Source: SbD1 sp039679945
Lineage (GTDB): Bacteria; Desulfobacterota; Syntrophobacteria; Syntrophobacterales; Syntrophobacteraceae
Assembly: GCA_039679945.1 (NCBI GenBank)
Contig: JBDKTY010000187.1
Location: forward strand, 1 to 64,000
Direction of reading: 5' to 3'
DNA length: 64,000 bases
Shown here: positions 9,040-18,384 of the stretch, piece after piece
Numbering within the stretch: position 1 is the first letter of the stretch
How the letters are laid out: each line of letters begins with the position of its first letter
Made by a program: the position numbers and the translations under genes
The notes under the pieces: generated by a model
Told to the model about the DNA's origin: nothing
Databases searched by the model: none
Seen by the model: the letters and a program-made list of their open reading frames with translations, nothing else

Positions 9040-9244
9040 CGTTCCATGGCTCTGCACTTCAGCCCGCTGGACACGGCAAGATCTCGGCATTCGTGATCGC
9101 GATCGCCCGTTGGCCGGGTGACGAACAAACCGTGATCGACCGGCGGGTTGCGATGCGGTCCAGCCATGGCTACATTCACCGCGTGATTCTGAAGCAGGCT
9201 GGGATGGAACGGGAAGTCAGAGAAACATTATCGGGAGAGAAACT

Positions 9245-9811
9245 ATGAAAAAAATTGCGGTCTTTGTAGGAAGTCTTCGCAAGGAATCCTTAAATCGGAA
9301 AATGGCAAAGGCGCTGGCGGCACTCGCACCCAAATCACTGAAACTTGAAATCGTCGAGATCGGCGGACTTCCGCTCTATAACCAGGAATATGATGACGAT
9401 GGTAACCCGCCCGTGGAGTGGACTGAATTCAGAGAGTTGGTGAAGACTTTCGACGGCGTTCTGTTTGTCACGCCCGAATACAACCGGTCGGTTCCCGGCG
9501 TCCTCAAAAACGCCATTGACGTGGGCTCGCGTCCCTATGGAAAAAGCGTGTGGGACGGCAAACCGGGAGCGGTGATGAGCGTTTCTCCAGGCGCAATAGG
9601 CGGATTCGGCGCGAACCACCATCTGCGTCAGTCACTGGTGTTCCTTAATGTTCCCGCCATGCAGCAACCGGAGGCCTACGTAGGAGGCGCCGCGAATCTC
9701 TTCGACGAGAATGGCGATCTTAGCAATGATTCAATCAGGGACTTCGTCGCAAAATACATAGATGCATTTGCCGCATGGGTCGAAACCCAAACTACCGGCG
9801 GAAAGCGATAA
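9245..9811 (+). CDS. NAD(P)H-dependent FMN reductase (ChrR/azoreductase-like)
   Basis: This 188-aa flavodoxin-fold protein of the NADPH-dependent FMN reductase family reduces flavin, quinones, chromate or azo dyes as a homodimer in the cytoplasm. The phosphate-binding loop is GSLRKESLNRKMA at residues 9-21. The family hallmark TPEYNRSVPGVLKNAIDVGSR (in two halves around residues 78-98) and the later SVSPGAIGGFGA flavin contact are clear. GGAGAG precedes the ATG at good spacing. It follows cstA and its terminator, so it is probably a separate transcription unit. The physiological electron acceptor cannot be told from sequence. Confidence 0.88.
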   Translation: MKKIAVFVGSLRKESLNRKMAKALAALAPKSLKLEIVEIGGLPLYNQEYDDDGNPPVEWTEFRELVKTFDGVLFVTPEYNRSVPGVLKNAIDVGSRPYGKSVWDGKPGAVMSVSPGAIGGFGANHHLRQSLVFLNVPAMQQPEAYVGGAANLFDENGDLSNDSIRDFVAKYIDAFAAWVETQTTGGKR

Positions 9812-10209
9812 ACTCCGTGTTCAGGGAAGAGGAGCGGCGGCAACCTCCGAGGTGAAATCCGGACCCGCCATACTAGCGGGCGTGGCACTCCCGTGAGCCT
9901 CTTCGGCTTAGCCCGTGGAAAGAGGGCATGATTGCCCCGGGGCGTCGTACGCGGTAAACGGCCCGGGACGATCATTGCCATGTCCGCCCATTGGCGGCTT
10001 CAGGCCACAATGATGACTGCAATGACCGATCCCCGGACCATGCATGATTTTGGAGGTTTCCCAAAGAAGTCCTCTCGGATCAGGCATCCCGCACCGGGTG
10101 ATGCCCCGCGCCTGCCGAGAGAATACTGGAGGCGACAGCCCCTGATTGCGTGAAACCTCAGACTGCTTCACAAGGATGAAACCGTGTCCACGAACCGTAC
10201 ACCCGGTAT
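9812..10209. other. 398-bp intergenic region, nothing recognised
   Basis: The genes on either side are convergent (FMN reductase on plus, rubrerythrin-like on minus). I see no coding frame with family resemblance, no RNA motif and no strong terminator. Confidence 0.4.
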
Positions 10210-10662
10210 CTACCAGACTTCCGGAAAAGCCATCGAGGTATACAGTTCCTCGAGTTTAACCTTGTGACCTTTTTCCATATTGGCCAAAGCCAGAAACATC
10301 TCTTTTTGCTCAGGGCTGCCACTGGAACCGGCTAATCCTTGATACATCCGCATAGCCTCTTCTTCTTCCTTCATTGCCAGGGCTATTGCATCCGCGGGCT
10401 TCATGTCGAGGGAGAGTTGCGGCTTATCGACTATTTCCGCGACCTTATAATCCGTCACTTCAGCGAACTTGAGCGGCCGTGCGCCTGATATACAATCTTC
10501 CAGAAAGATTTTGTGTTTCTTCTCCTCTTCGGCCATGTCGCGGAAGAGGCTTCTCAGATTGGCATCCTGCGTTTTGTCGCAGACTCCTTTATAGAAATTG
10601 TACGCGGCTATTTCGTTTCCAACGGCCATTGAAAGGATCTTTTTGTATTCCTCGACAATCAT
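10210..10662 (-). CDS. rubrerythrin-like ferritin-fold di-iron protein
   Basis: This 150-aa protein is predicted to be a four-helix bundle. Carboxylate/histidine iron-ligand motifs are visible: ENEIAAYNFY-type first helix (NEIAAYNFYKGV), EEEKKH, a third helix with KEEEEAMRMY, and NMEKGHKVKLEEL. This is the pattern of erythrin-type ferritin-like domains that reduce peroxide or store iron in anaerobes. The C-terminal rubredoxin domain of classical rubrerythrin is absent. An upstream in-frame ATG at 10704 exists. The start at 10662 is preferred because AGGAGG lies 7 nt before it. Confidence 0.8.
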   Translation of the reverse strand: MIVEEYKKILSMAVGNEIAAYNFYKGVCDKTQDANLRSLFRDMAEEEKKHKIFLEDCISGARPLKFAEVTDYKVAEIVDKPQLSLDMKPADAIALAMKEEEEAMRMYQGLAGSSGSPEQKEMFLALANMEKGHKVKLEELYTSMAFPEVW

Positions 10663-11108
10663 TATGTTCCTCCTCACTCGTAAAGGGAATTGCATGTCAA
10701 TCAACCGGCTTGATGATAAGGAGCTTCACCGTTCAGGTCAATCGGGGAAATCGGGTTGCCCACGGCAAACATGTTCTCTTGTGAATAATAGTATAAAATT
10801 TACGGCGGCTAATCATCCGTTCCCGGGGCAGGGCGAAAGGTCCGTTTTGGCGCGCTCGGCCATTCGGGAGGCTTTCCTTCAAAATATCGCCGGTTCCGGA
10901 GACGGCTGCCTGAGTTAGGGCAGTCGAGTACTTTCCCTTGCTGGATAACAGCTCGTCCTATAGACTGAACCGGTCCGCGTTGATCTGGCCTTCCGTGAAC
11001 CAGGAGTAATTACGAGAGGGCTGGTGTCGGGATGTTCGTGGAACTTTGATCGGTATGGCATTGGGAATATTGAGGAAGAAACAGATTGGGCAGCTTGGAT
11101 AGGAGAAA
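10663..11108. other. 446-bp region between divergent genes
   Basis: It should hold the promoters for the rubrerythrin-like gene (minus) and the DUF5661 gene (plus). I found no palindrome, RNA motif or coding frame that I would defend. Confidence 0.35.
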
Positions 11109-11558
11109 ATGATGGATTTGCCGGTATACGTGACAGTCGAAGAGGTTCAAAGGGTTTGCGGCGCGATAAAGATCAGAGACTGGACGAGCCTTGTCGAGGC
11201 CGTGGTTCTTTCTGAAGAAGCTCGGACCATCCTGGGCGAAATAGACCCGGGCGGGCTGGAGATCCCTGTCGAGAGCTTTCGGCGCGGTCTTGAAGTCGAG
11301 CTCGAGCATGGGACGCGTTATCCGGATGCTAACGTGACCAACAACCATCCGATTCTGACTGGAAAAATAGTCCTCGCCCATCTTAAAGAGACCCTGGATT
11401 ACTACGATCGCCTTGAGGTAGCTGAACTTGAGGGGGATATTCTCAAAGCCGTATTGGCGGGCAACTCTGAAAAACTGCTCAGGTATTTCAAAAAGGTGAT
11501 CTTGGCCAAACACGCTCTCACCAGGCTGGAAGCAGGCCAGATAGGGAGCGATTCCTGA
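11109..11558 (+). CDS. DUF5661 family protein
   Basis: This is a small soluble protein of 149 aa. The middle of the protein (VELEHGTRYPDANVTN, then HPILTGKIVLAHLKE and DYYDRLE) matches the conserved core of DUF5661 proteins, which have no assigned function. An AGGAG stands directly before the tandem ATGs at 11109 and 11112. The C-terminal third is a charged helix with no known domain. The neighbours are unrelated accessory genes, so context does not help. Confidence 0.7.
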   Translation: MMDLPVYVTVEEVQRVCGAIKIRDWTSLVEAVVLSEEARTILGEIDPGGLEIPVESFRRGLEVELEHGTRYPDANVTNNHPILTGKIVLAHLKETLDYYDRLEVAELEGDILKAVLAGNSEKLLRYFKKVILAKHALTRLEAGQIGSDS

Positions 11559-12048
11559 GCTGAAACACGGCGAGCGGAATTTTCACCGGGGCCGGATGTT
11601 TTCCGAAATCGACAAAAACGCTTATATTTGAAAGTACAGGCATGGCCGTGAAATCCAATCTCGAAGGACTTTGACCCGAGCCGGTTCGAGTGGCATGACA
11701 TCGGCTGTACCGAAGCGGCGCTCCCATCCGGACAGACTGGCCCTAATCAGGGGTGGATCGCGGTCTCATGGGCGAAACAGGGCACAAGGTGGCAGGCTGT
11801 TTCCGGAGGAAGCACGGGAGCTATACCGGATAGGCGCATAAAGCTGCTCGGGGCAATGGACAACGGAGCTTATTAAAATCGGTTGCGGGCAACAAACCAT
11901 TGAGATCGGACTTCGAGTTCATCCCGGCAGCTGCCCGCAATCCGGGAGAACGGGTCAAAGACGGCGGAATGAGGGAGGAGTTCTTCTTTCGAATTGACAT
12001 TGCACCTGCACTGAGGTGATATCCTTTCGAACCGCCTGGGGGTTTTTG
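11559..12048. other. 490-bp intergenic region, nothing recognised
   Basis: It lies between the DUF5661 and DUF3500 genes on the same strand. No coding frame with family resemblance, RNA gene or clear terminator was found. Confidence 0.35.
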
Positions 12049-13050
12049 ATGCAATTTCAACGACAAACCGAGAGAATCGATGGGGTTGAGCTTGTCTCGG
12101 AGACGTCCGCAATGATGAGGGAGGCTGCTTCCATGCTGTTGGCCTCGCTCTCCGAAGAGCAAAAAAGCAGGATAGCTTACCCGGCATGGAGCATTGAGCG
12201 TATGCAGTGGAGCTATCTGCCGGGGGAAAGAGCTGGACTTGCTCTGAGAAATATGAAGGGGAACCAGCGGAAACTGGCGCTGGCTCTTCTTGCAAGTGGA
12301 TTGAGCCGGCGCGCCAACATACAGGCGCTTGCAATTATGAGTCTTGAAAATATTCTCAGAGAGACTCTGCGATTGGACAGGTTTAACTCTGAGTACTATT
12401 TCATAACAATATTCGGCTCTCCGACGGGCCCGAATCCCTGGGCCTGGAGATTCGAAGGACATCATATATCCGTCAACTGCCTTATGGTGGATGGTGATAT
12501 CGCGGTCACACCCAATTTCCTGGGTGCAAATCCCGCTTGCATCCTCGAAGGGCCGGCGTCTGGATTCCGGGTACTCGCGGCGGAAGAAGACCGCGCCAGG
12601 CAACTCCTCCTCTCGCTCGATCCCCTGAGGCGTTCATTGGTGCTCATAGGCGACAGCGCTCCGCTCGATGTGCTCACCAAATGGCAACCGCGAGTGGAAC
12701 CGGACGCGCCAACCGGACTTCCTCTTAGCCGAATGAATGAGGAACAGGGCAAGCTGCTGCTGCGGCTGCTGCGGGTCTACACCTCCCGCATGCCGCCCGA
12801 AATGTCCGATGCCTATTGGGAGAAAATGGACAACGACGGCATGGGAAACATTCATTTCGCATGGGCCGGGCCCATTGAAAGCGGAAAACCCCATTATTAC
12901 AGGCTGCACGGTCCCGGCTTCCTGATCGAATATGACAACGTTCAAAATGATGCAAACCACATCCATACAGTTTGGCGTGATTTCCGGAACGATTGGGGAG
13001 AAGACATTCTCAAGGAACATTACGCGCACTTCCATAGGGATGTTCTGTAA
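12049..13050 (+). CDS. DUF3500 family protein
   Basis: The protein has 333 aa from the ATG at 12049, preceded by GGGGG. A GTG at 12016 would add 11 residues but has no ribosome site. Conserved DUF3500 features include a REAASMLLASLSEEQK opening helix, FGSPTGPNPWAWRFEGHHIS, CLEGPASGF-like CILEGPASGF and the C-terminal HIHTVWRDFRNDWGEDILKEHY. The family is widespread in bacteria and planctomycetes and has no established enzyme activity. The conserved histidines and the GHH motif suggest a metal site, which is speculation. No signal peptide is seen. It is 66 bp upstream of the next gene on the same strand. Confidence 0.8.
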   Translation: MQFQRQTERIDGVELVSETSAMMREAASMLLASLSEEQKSRIAYPAWSIERMQWSYLPGERAGLALRNMKGNQRKLALALLASGLSRRANIQALAIMSLENILRETLRLDRFNSEYYFITIFGSPTGPNPWAWRFEGHHISVNCLMVDGDIAVTPNFLGANPACILEGPASGFRVLAAEEDRARQLLLSLDPLRRSLVLIGDSAPLDVLTKWQPRVEPDAPTGLPLSRMNEEQGKLLLRLLRVYTSRMPPEMSDAYWEKMDNDGMGNIHFAWAGPIESGKPHYYRLHGPGFLIEYDNVQNDANHIHTVWRDFRNDWGEDILKEHYAHFHRDVL

Positions 13051-13116
13051 GCCCTGCTTTCCGTCCACAATCGGGCGAGATTCACAACGCGCGCCCCTGG
13101 ATGGGACCAAAGGTTC

Positions 13117-14598
13117 GTGCACATGGAATCTCGGGATCTTTATGCGCGCCTGACTGGCGTCGGCCGGCTCTGGACCGTGACGGAGGTCGCCCACGAGGAG
13201 GCGAGAGACAGGGTGAATGTCTCTCTTGCCTGCAGTGAAACGGCCGAGTTTCCGTGCCCTTGCTGCCACAAGTATCTTCCCGTCGTCGGGTATTCATCCC
13301 TGATGACCTGGAGACACCTGGATACCTGCCATATGGAGACGTACCTCCATGCCCGGCTGCCAATAGTCCAGTGTTCCGAGCATGGAAAACAGGAGGTCCC
13401 TCCTCCCTGGGGTGAGCCTGGTGTTTCAGTCACGAGGGATTTTGAGGAATGGGTAGGCCGGTTGCGGGAAGGATTCGGAGACAGCGGTAAGGCTCTGCGC
13501 TTCCTCAGGCTTGAGCCCATTCAGATCCGGGATGTTGAACGGCGCAGGGCCAGGGACGCGAGGAGCAGGCAAAGCCATGCCGGCACCCGGAGTACTCCCG
13601 ATGAATCGGCCCGCCCGAGGGTAAGGCAGCCTTCCCTGTTCGAGCAGAATGATATGAGCCTGGCCAACCGGGGCATTCAAGCTTTCCGAAGGCTGGAGCT
13701 GGAAGAGGCCGTCGAGCTGTTTCGAAAACACCGGGATCTGTACCCGAAGGGGTACAATATTGACTCCAGGCTGTCCGCCGCCGAATGTATGCAGCATGGC
13801 ATGCGGGGGGCACCGAGCGACCCGCGGGAGCTTCCCGGTTATCTGTGCGGCTTCTGGAAGTCTTTTGAAAGTCGTGTGATATCGGAAATTGCCGGTGGAG
13901 AGACGTTGATCACGGAGCTGGAAAAAGCATTCTTCAGTAAGGTGGACGAGGCAATTACCGCATGCCTCGCGGAAGAGGCGGTGTTACCGGCGGACATTCC
14001 GTATGGTTATGTTCTCCTGCAATCCGGGAAGTACGAGGAGGCGATCCGCGAGCTTCAAGCCGGCATAGCGCAATCACCGGATAATGCCGCTCTCTACGGC
14101 TATCTTGGAGATGCGTACTGGCAGCGCGGAAATTCGCGAGTGGCGAGGCAATGCTACAGGGAGGGATTTGCCATCGATCCTGCCGCCATCGACTGGCATC
14201 GCCTGCGGGACAAAGATCTTCATGAGTTGAAGGAGGAACTGCTTTTCATTTATGGAGGCGACCACGATCTCGCTGTTGCGTGGCTTCCGAGCCATTCCCG
14301 AATAAACGGGCTGTTTGAACGCAAAGAGGTTCGTGTTCACAGGGGGTTGAAAGAGATCGTCGATGAATACCTGTCGCTGGAGAAAAGTCTCTCTTCGAAA
14401 AAAACGCCGATACTCGAGGCAAGACTCTTCTTCAAAGGGATGATATTGTGCGAAAATCAGGAATCGTTGAAGTTTATCAAGAAAATCGATACGGTACAAA
14501 TCCGCAGAGAGATGAAGCAGGCTAATGCCCTTCTGTTTGAGGAATTCCTGGAAATGATGGCGCGGGGTGCAAATCCGCAAAAAGGCATCCGCGTCTGA
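13117..14598 (+). CDS. ISL3-transposase zinc-finger domain fused to TPR repeats
   Basis: This 493-aa protein has two parts. Residues 30-125 match the zf-ISL3 N-terminal domain of IS204/IS1001/IS1165-type transposases: C47-x2-C50, then WRHLDTCHMETYLHARLP, then C86-x2-H89 and VPPPWGEPG. The DDE catalytic domain is missing. Residues about 180-500 instead contain tetratricopeptide-like helices, the clearest being PYGYVLLQSGKYEEAIRELQ followed by DNAALYGYLGDAYWQRGN. A low-complexity arginine-rich linker (about 155-185) joins them. The frame is intact, so it may be a domesticated DNA- or RNA-binding module. The start is GTG 13117 or ATG 13123, and AAAGG just upstream fits either. Confidence 0.75.
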   Translation: MHMESRDLYARLTGVGRLWTVTEVAHEEARDRVNVSLACSETAEFPCPCCHKYLPVVGYSSLMTWRHLDTCHMETYLHARLPIVQCSEHGKQEVPPPWGEPGVSVTRDFEEWVGRLREGFGDSGKALRFLRLEPIQIRDVERRRARDARSRQSHAGTRSTPDESARPRVRQPSLFEQNDMSLANRGIQAFRRLELEEAVELFRKHRDLYPKGYNIDSRLSAAECMQHGMRGAPSDPRELPGYLCGFWKSFESRVISEIAGGETLITELEKAFFSKVDEAITACLAEEAVLPADIPYGYVLLQSGKYEEAIRELQAGIAQSPDNAALYGYLGDAYWQRGNSRVARQCYREGFAIDPAAIDWHRLRDKDLHELKEELLFIYGGDHDLAVAWLPSHSRINGLFERKEVRVHRGLKEIVDEYLSLEKSLSSKKTPILEARLFFKGMILCENQESLKFIKKIDTVQIRREMKQANALLFEEFLEMMARGANPQKGIRV

Positions 14599-14796
14599 TA
14601 CCGCATTTTAGATTTCCATTGATTGCCGCATCCCAATTTGTGAGAATATCGAGCCGGGTTGAACCTCGCAATCGGGCGCGATGCCCGGCGCCTCGTTGTC
14701 GGTATGGCTCGGCGGATAATTGCAGGCGACGAGTTTGCTCTCCGCCGCTGTTCGTGTCGAAATTATGCTCGTTGCCAAGCTACTATGGAGATTGAA

Positions 14797-15372
14797 ATGA
14801 AAATTGTGTGCTTACAGGGGAGCCCGCGGGAAAAAGGTAACAGCGCCACTATTGCCGATCGTTTTTGCGCCACGGCTGAGAAGCTTGGAGGAGAGGTCCG
14901 GACATTTGTCCTGAATAAGCTCGACTACAAGGGATGCCAGGGGTGCATGGCCTGTAAGACCAAACTCGACAGGTGCGCCGTTGACGATGACCTGACCGCT
15001 GTGCTGGATGCCATCCGCGATGCGGATGTACTGGTCCTGGCCTCTCCGGTCTACTTCTGGGACGTATCGGCGCAGATGAAAACGTTTCTGGACAGAACCT
15101 TTTCCTTCCTGGTGCCCAATTTTGCTACCAGTTCGCAGCCGTCCCGCCTGAAGCCGGGAAAGAAACTGGTCTTCATCCTTGCCCAGAACAATCCCGACAG
15201 GAACACCTTTACCGATATCTTCCCCAAATTCGATCATTTCTTCCGGGCCTACGGCTTTACCGACACGCGCCTGATCCGGGCCTTTGGCGTCGGAGCCCCC
15301 GGCGAAGTCGTAAACCAGGCAGACGTGATGGGCCTGGCGGAAAAGACCGCAAAGGAAATTTGCGGCAATTAA
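14797..15372 (+). CDS. iron-sulfur flavoprotein / flavodoxin-fold NAD(P)H oxidoreductase
   Basis: This 191-aa protein of the NADPH-dependent FMN reductase superfamily has the FMN phosphate loop GSPREKGNSATIAD at residues 7-20. A cysteine cluster KGCQGCMACK with a further Cys six residues on is typical of iron-sulfur flavoproteins of anaerobes. LASPVYFWDVSAQMKTFLDR is the usual flavin-contact loop. It probably moves electrons between ferredoxin or NAD(P)H and a small acceptor. The frame is open upstream to 14659, but the start at 14797 is chosen because a GGAG lies 6 nt before it and homology begins there. A strong terminator follows. Confidence 0.85.
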   Translation: MKIVCLQGSPREKGNSATIADRFCATAEKLGGEVRTFVLNKLDYKGCQGCMACKTKLDRCAVDDDLTAVLDAIRDADVLVLASPVYFWDVSAQMKTFLDRTFSFLVPNFATSSQPSRLKPGKKLVFILAQNNPDRNTFTDIFPKFDHFFRAYGFTDTRLIRAFGVGAPGEVVNQADVMGLAEKTAKEICGN

Positions 15373-15391
15373 TACGAATTTGCCTGCGGGA

Positions 15392-15432
15392 CGGGAAAAC
15401 CACCTCCGACAAAATCGGTGGTGGTTTTCCCG
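15392..15432 (+). terminator. strong intrinsic terminator after the flavoprotein gene
   Basis: CGGGAAAACCACC and its complement form a long GC-rich stem that extends through a T:T mismatch into CCGA/TCGG, with loop CAAAA. It is followed by ATTCTCTTTTCT. Confidence 0.9.
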
Positions 15433-15513
15433 ATTCTCTTTTCTCCGACAGGGGAACTGTAACCTTTTTGTAACCAACCGATGTTAGCTTCACACCAGAT
15501 TCCCCTCTCCAAT

Positions 15514-15545
15514 GAGCCAGGAGAGAATCCCTGCCCTCCTGGCTC
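15514..15545 (+). terminator. second stem-loop, terminator-like
   Basis: GAGCCAGGAG (15514-15523) pairs perfectly with CTCCTGGCTC (15536-15545), followed by TTTCTC. It may be a backup terminator or belong to an unseen short transcript. Confidence 0.55.
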
Positions 15546-15783
15546 TTTCTCATAGCTGCCCCGCCCGTTCCATTTTGATGTCGCGCCCTCTCGGGAGAAA
15601 GCTCTTCGCTCCGGGCGCCCTGGCTCCCACCGCAAGCCGTTTGCCGAGAACTATCGAAGCCCGCGCCTGTTGCTCCTTTTTCTGCACGCTCCTGCCCACG
15701 CTATCGCGGATATGACAAGAATCGAAAAACGATCTGAAATCAGCGCATTTTACCTCCCTGGACTTTTGGAGTACGGAGTAAAA

Positions 15784-15813
15784 GTGCAAAAAATTGCACG
15801 TGTACGTGCAATT
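15784..15813. repeat. nested inverted repeats, operator-like
   Basis: GTGCAA-AAAA-TTGCAC is immediately overlapped by a perfect inverted repeat with arms AATTGCACGT and ACGTGCAATT around a GT centre (15792-15813). The alternating TTGCAC/GTGCAA half-sites look like a cooperative repressor site. It lies about 240-270 bp upstream of the cysteine-rich hypothetical gene. No regulator gene is adjacent. The remainder of 15546-16050 shows no gene. Confidence 0.5.
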
Positions 15814-16050
15814 AATGTAATCGTAATGCGCGCGCAATGTCTCCTCTGGCCGTAGATGGGCCTACAGTAATCCTTTAAGGCCATGGCACGGGTTATGCTC
15901 TATGCCCGATGCCGGCATGATTGCCTTATACAAACCGGTCCAAAGGCTTTCGTGGCCGGTTGTTTTCGTGGCGAGGAATCAACGGTTGTTCCGGAGCCAA
16001 TTAGCAAGAGGATATCTCGAGAGAGGATTACTTTGAAGGAGCCTGGTTTT

Positions 16051-16473
16051 ATGGATAGCACGACGCACGAAATAGCCCGGCCTGAAAATGGAAATACGAG
16101 CGGTGGGTCTAATTCTGTCGCTGACCTCTATTCATGTGGACGTGGTGCCGTTGACGTTAAAGGCATCATACACCCAAAACGCCGTATCTATGGAGAGAGC
16201 TGTAAGAATTGTGTCCACCTTGCGCACGAGTATGACCTCGACAACAGAAGCGCTGTGTGGGTTTGCGGTAAACCCGGTCGATCAAAACGAAAGAAAGCCC
16301 TGTCTTTTACAAGGAAAATGAGCTGCTTTGAGCCAAGTTTCTGGTTTACGATATTTGCCCCGGAGTGGAGCGCGACGGATGACGCCGTGGAAGAGGCCTT
16401 GGACAGATATTCAAAGTGTCTGGAGTTCATGAAAAACAGGTTGGTATCACCAGTCAAGCCGCTTTCGATGTGA
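16051..16473 (+). CDS. hypothetical cysteine-containing protein
   Basis: The protein has 140 aa from the ATG at 16051 (GGAG about 9 nt upstream). The frame is open back to 15883, but the extra N-terminus looks non-coding. The notable feature is a cysteine series: SCKNCVHL, then VCGKPG about 20 residues later, then SCFEPS. This could form a zinc or iron-sulfur site resembling small CxxC-C-C modules. A basic stretch GRSKRKK lies between them. I recognise no family. It stands alone between two non-coding stretches, so its reality rests on the patterned cysteines only. Confidence 0.45.
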   Translation: MDSTTHEIARPENGNTSGGSNSVADLYSCGRGAVDVKGIIHPKRRIYGESCKNCVHLAHEYDLDNRSAVWVCGKPGRSKRKKALSFTRKMSCFEPSFWFTIFAPEWSATDDAVEEALDRYSKCLEFMKNRLVSPVKPLSM

Positions 16474-16944
16474 TCTCCGATAAAATAATAGCTTTACGCA
16501 CGGAGCGAGCCCACCCGCTCAAGCTGCCATACTTCAGCGCGAGCCGGTGGGCCGTGCTGTTTGGCGGCCTTCGCTTCAACCACCCTCCGACAGTCCTTCC
16601 CAGATCGATTCGTACTCAAGACAGGACATTTACTCCCGTTCGTGCCGGGCGGGAGTAAACCACGCATTCGCGTGGCAAGGCGTAGCCAGGAAACAGCGCT
16701 GTGTTTGCTCGTTTCCGGCCCGTTCCACCCTTCGACACGCTCAGGGCGAACGTGGGGAAGTTCCTGTTCCGAAATGGCGTGACCCGGATCTCAACCGGTT
16801 ACGTAAGTCGTCGATATTACTAACTCTCAAAAGCTGTTTCTTGAGAGAGGCGCCGAAGCATGAACGGGTCAATTTTGATCGGCATCTTCATATTCAGGGT
16901 AGATTCATCTTGAACGCAGCACCGTACCAGACGAATCACCGCGA
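16474..16944. other. 471-bp intergenic region with hairpins
   Basis: No gene seen. It contains a hairpin with a perfect 10-bp stem, TTTACTCCCG at 16629-16638 and CGGGAGTAAA at 16650-16659. It also contains a TTCGACACGCTCAGGGCGAA-type repeat, listed separately. Confidence 0.5.
16721..16755. repeat. short palindromic intergenic repeat (TTCGACA..CTCAGGGCGAACG type)
   Basis: CGTTC...CCCTTCGACACGCTCAGGG...GAACG can fold into an imperfect hairpin. It matches a short palindromic sequence frequently seen scattered between genes in environmental bacterial genomes. I see one copy in this window. Confidence 0.5.
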
Positions 16945-18384
16945 TTACACGAGAGTGGCGAGACCCACATTGGCCTGCTGGCCAAAGAAGGTGAAACTCT
17001 CGAAACTCTCGTTATCGAGTTCCCTGCCGCTCGGGGTCCTATCTGCATAGACTATCCCGATCGCTCTTCCTTTCATACATACCGGCATGATGAAAAAGGG
17101 GCCGTTTCCGATAAACTGAGACATTTCCTTGGTGAGGAGCGCCAGAATCTCCTGCGCGGGCTCTTCGGTCACCCAAATCGGCTGCTGAGTCTCCATCACC
17201 TGTTTGACTATATTATTCGATGTCGATGGATTCATACTGACATGGAAATTCTCGACCTCTTCCTCGGGCAGCCATCCCAGGCCATACTTTGCTTTCACGG
17301 CGTGCCGATCGGGTGTCAGCAATGCAAGGAAGACGCGATCCATCCCTATGCCGCGGTGGATCCCCTCTAGCATGACGGACATGACAGAGTTTACATTGCC
17401 GTTGCGCGAATGCACGATTGCCGACAGGTCACGCAGGGAAGCAAGCTGAACGGCATGATCGGTTTTGGGATATTCGCGTTCCGTTTCGACTTGTTCCTCG
17501 GGGATTGCCTGCCCGAACTCGGGAGGAATCGGAATAAGGCGGCTGCTCGCTTTGGCTCCGTAGGACTCCGCGATCTCGGCGGCGTCTTTTGCCGCGCCGT
17601 GAACAAGCCGGAATGCCTCCATTTCCGGGATCTTCAGAAAATCACCGATGGCCTTCACGGTTTTCTTGGTGTGTGGGCTGTCCCATGCCTTTTCGGCAAA
17701 CTGAGACAGTGAGCTTCCCAACTTTATTGCCTGAGTTCGCGGGTCGTTGGTGTCCAAACCGCGAATCACGGTTTCCAGAAGTCCGGACAACTTCCACTCA
17801 TGCGCAAGTCTCAGGGTGAGTTCTTCAAGCCTGAAACCGAGTACCTGAAATTCAACCCGACTCTCGGATTGCTCGGCACTGTCCAGGGCCACCTCGAGCC
17901 TGTTGCCGGTCTCGCCGGCAAAGCACCAGAACGCAATGTGGCCGATACGGGATAGAAGCGCGGCTACGAACACCTCCTCGGGTTGAACGAATTTGCACCT
18001 GCCGGCCATCATCTTTGCCTGAACAGCGGCGTGGAAAGCGCGGGCGACCTCAAGGGCGACTCTCTTGCGGCCCAGTTTGGACAATACAGCCTCTATCAGG
18101 GATGCGGTCAGGCACATGGTTCTCACCGCGTCAAAGCCCAGCCTCATGACAGCGCGACTGACCGTGGTGATCGGTTTTGAAACGGGGTTATAGTAGATGC
18201 TGTTCGAGACTTTCAGTACCTGTGCGGTAAGCGCGGGGTCCTGGAGGATTGTCCAGGCTAAATCGGCGAACGTGCTGTTCTCATTGCTGGCGGTGCCCGC
18301 AACTCTTTGAGCGGCATGCGCGAAAACGGGCATGCTTTCGAAAGAGAGACGATTCACCCAATAGTCGAGGCCATTCTTTCCCAA
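16945..18384 (-). CDS. HDOD domain plus GAF domain signalling protein
   Basis: This 479-aa soluble protein has an HDOD domain (about residues 10-210), a metal-less HD-like helical domain: LSFESMPVFAHAAQRV, QDPALTAQVLKVSNSIYYN, TVSRAVMRLGFDAVRTM. A GAF domain (about 320-479) carries LSAIVHSRNGNVNSVMSVMLEGIHRGIGMDRVFLAL, split by variable loops. HDOD proteins act in signalling tied to cyclic nucleotides, motility or stress; the GAF domain would sense a small ligand. The start is TTG at 18384 with TTGGAG 8 nt upstream. No partner kinase is adjacent. The next gene upstream on this strand is the RND pump, separated by 291 bp with a terminator. Confidence 0.85.
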   Translation of the reverse strand: MGKNGLDYWVNRLSFESMPVFAHAAQRVAGTASNENSTFADLAWTILQDPALTAQVLKVSNSIYYNPVSKPITTVSRAVMRLGFDAVRTMCLTASLIEAVLSKLGRKRVALEVARAFHAAVQAKMMAGRCKFVQPEEVFVAALLSRIGHIAFWCFAGETGNRLEVALDSAEQSESRVEFQVLGFRLEELTLRLAHEWKLSGLLETVIRGLDTNDPRTQAIKLGSSLSQFAEKAWDSPHTKKTVKAIGDFLKIPEMEAFRLVHGAAKDAAEIAESYGAKASSRLIPIPPEFGQAIPEEQVETEREYPKTDHAVQLASLRDLSAIVHSRNGNVNSVMSVMLEGIHRGIGMDRVFLALLTPDRHAVKAKYGLGWLPEEEVENFHVSMNPSTSNNIVKQVMETQQPIWVTEEPAQEILALLTKEMSQFIGNGPFFIMPVCMKGRAIGIVYADRTPSGRELDNESFESFTFFGQQANVGLATLV

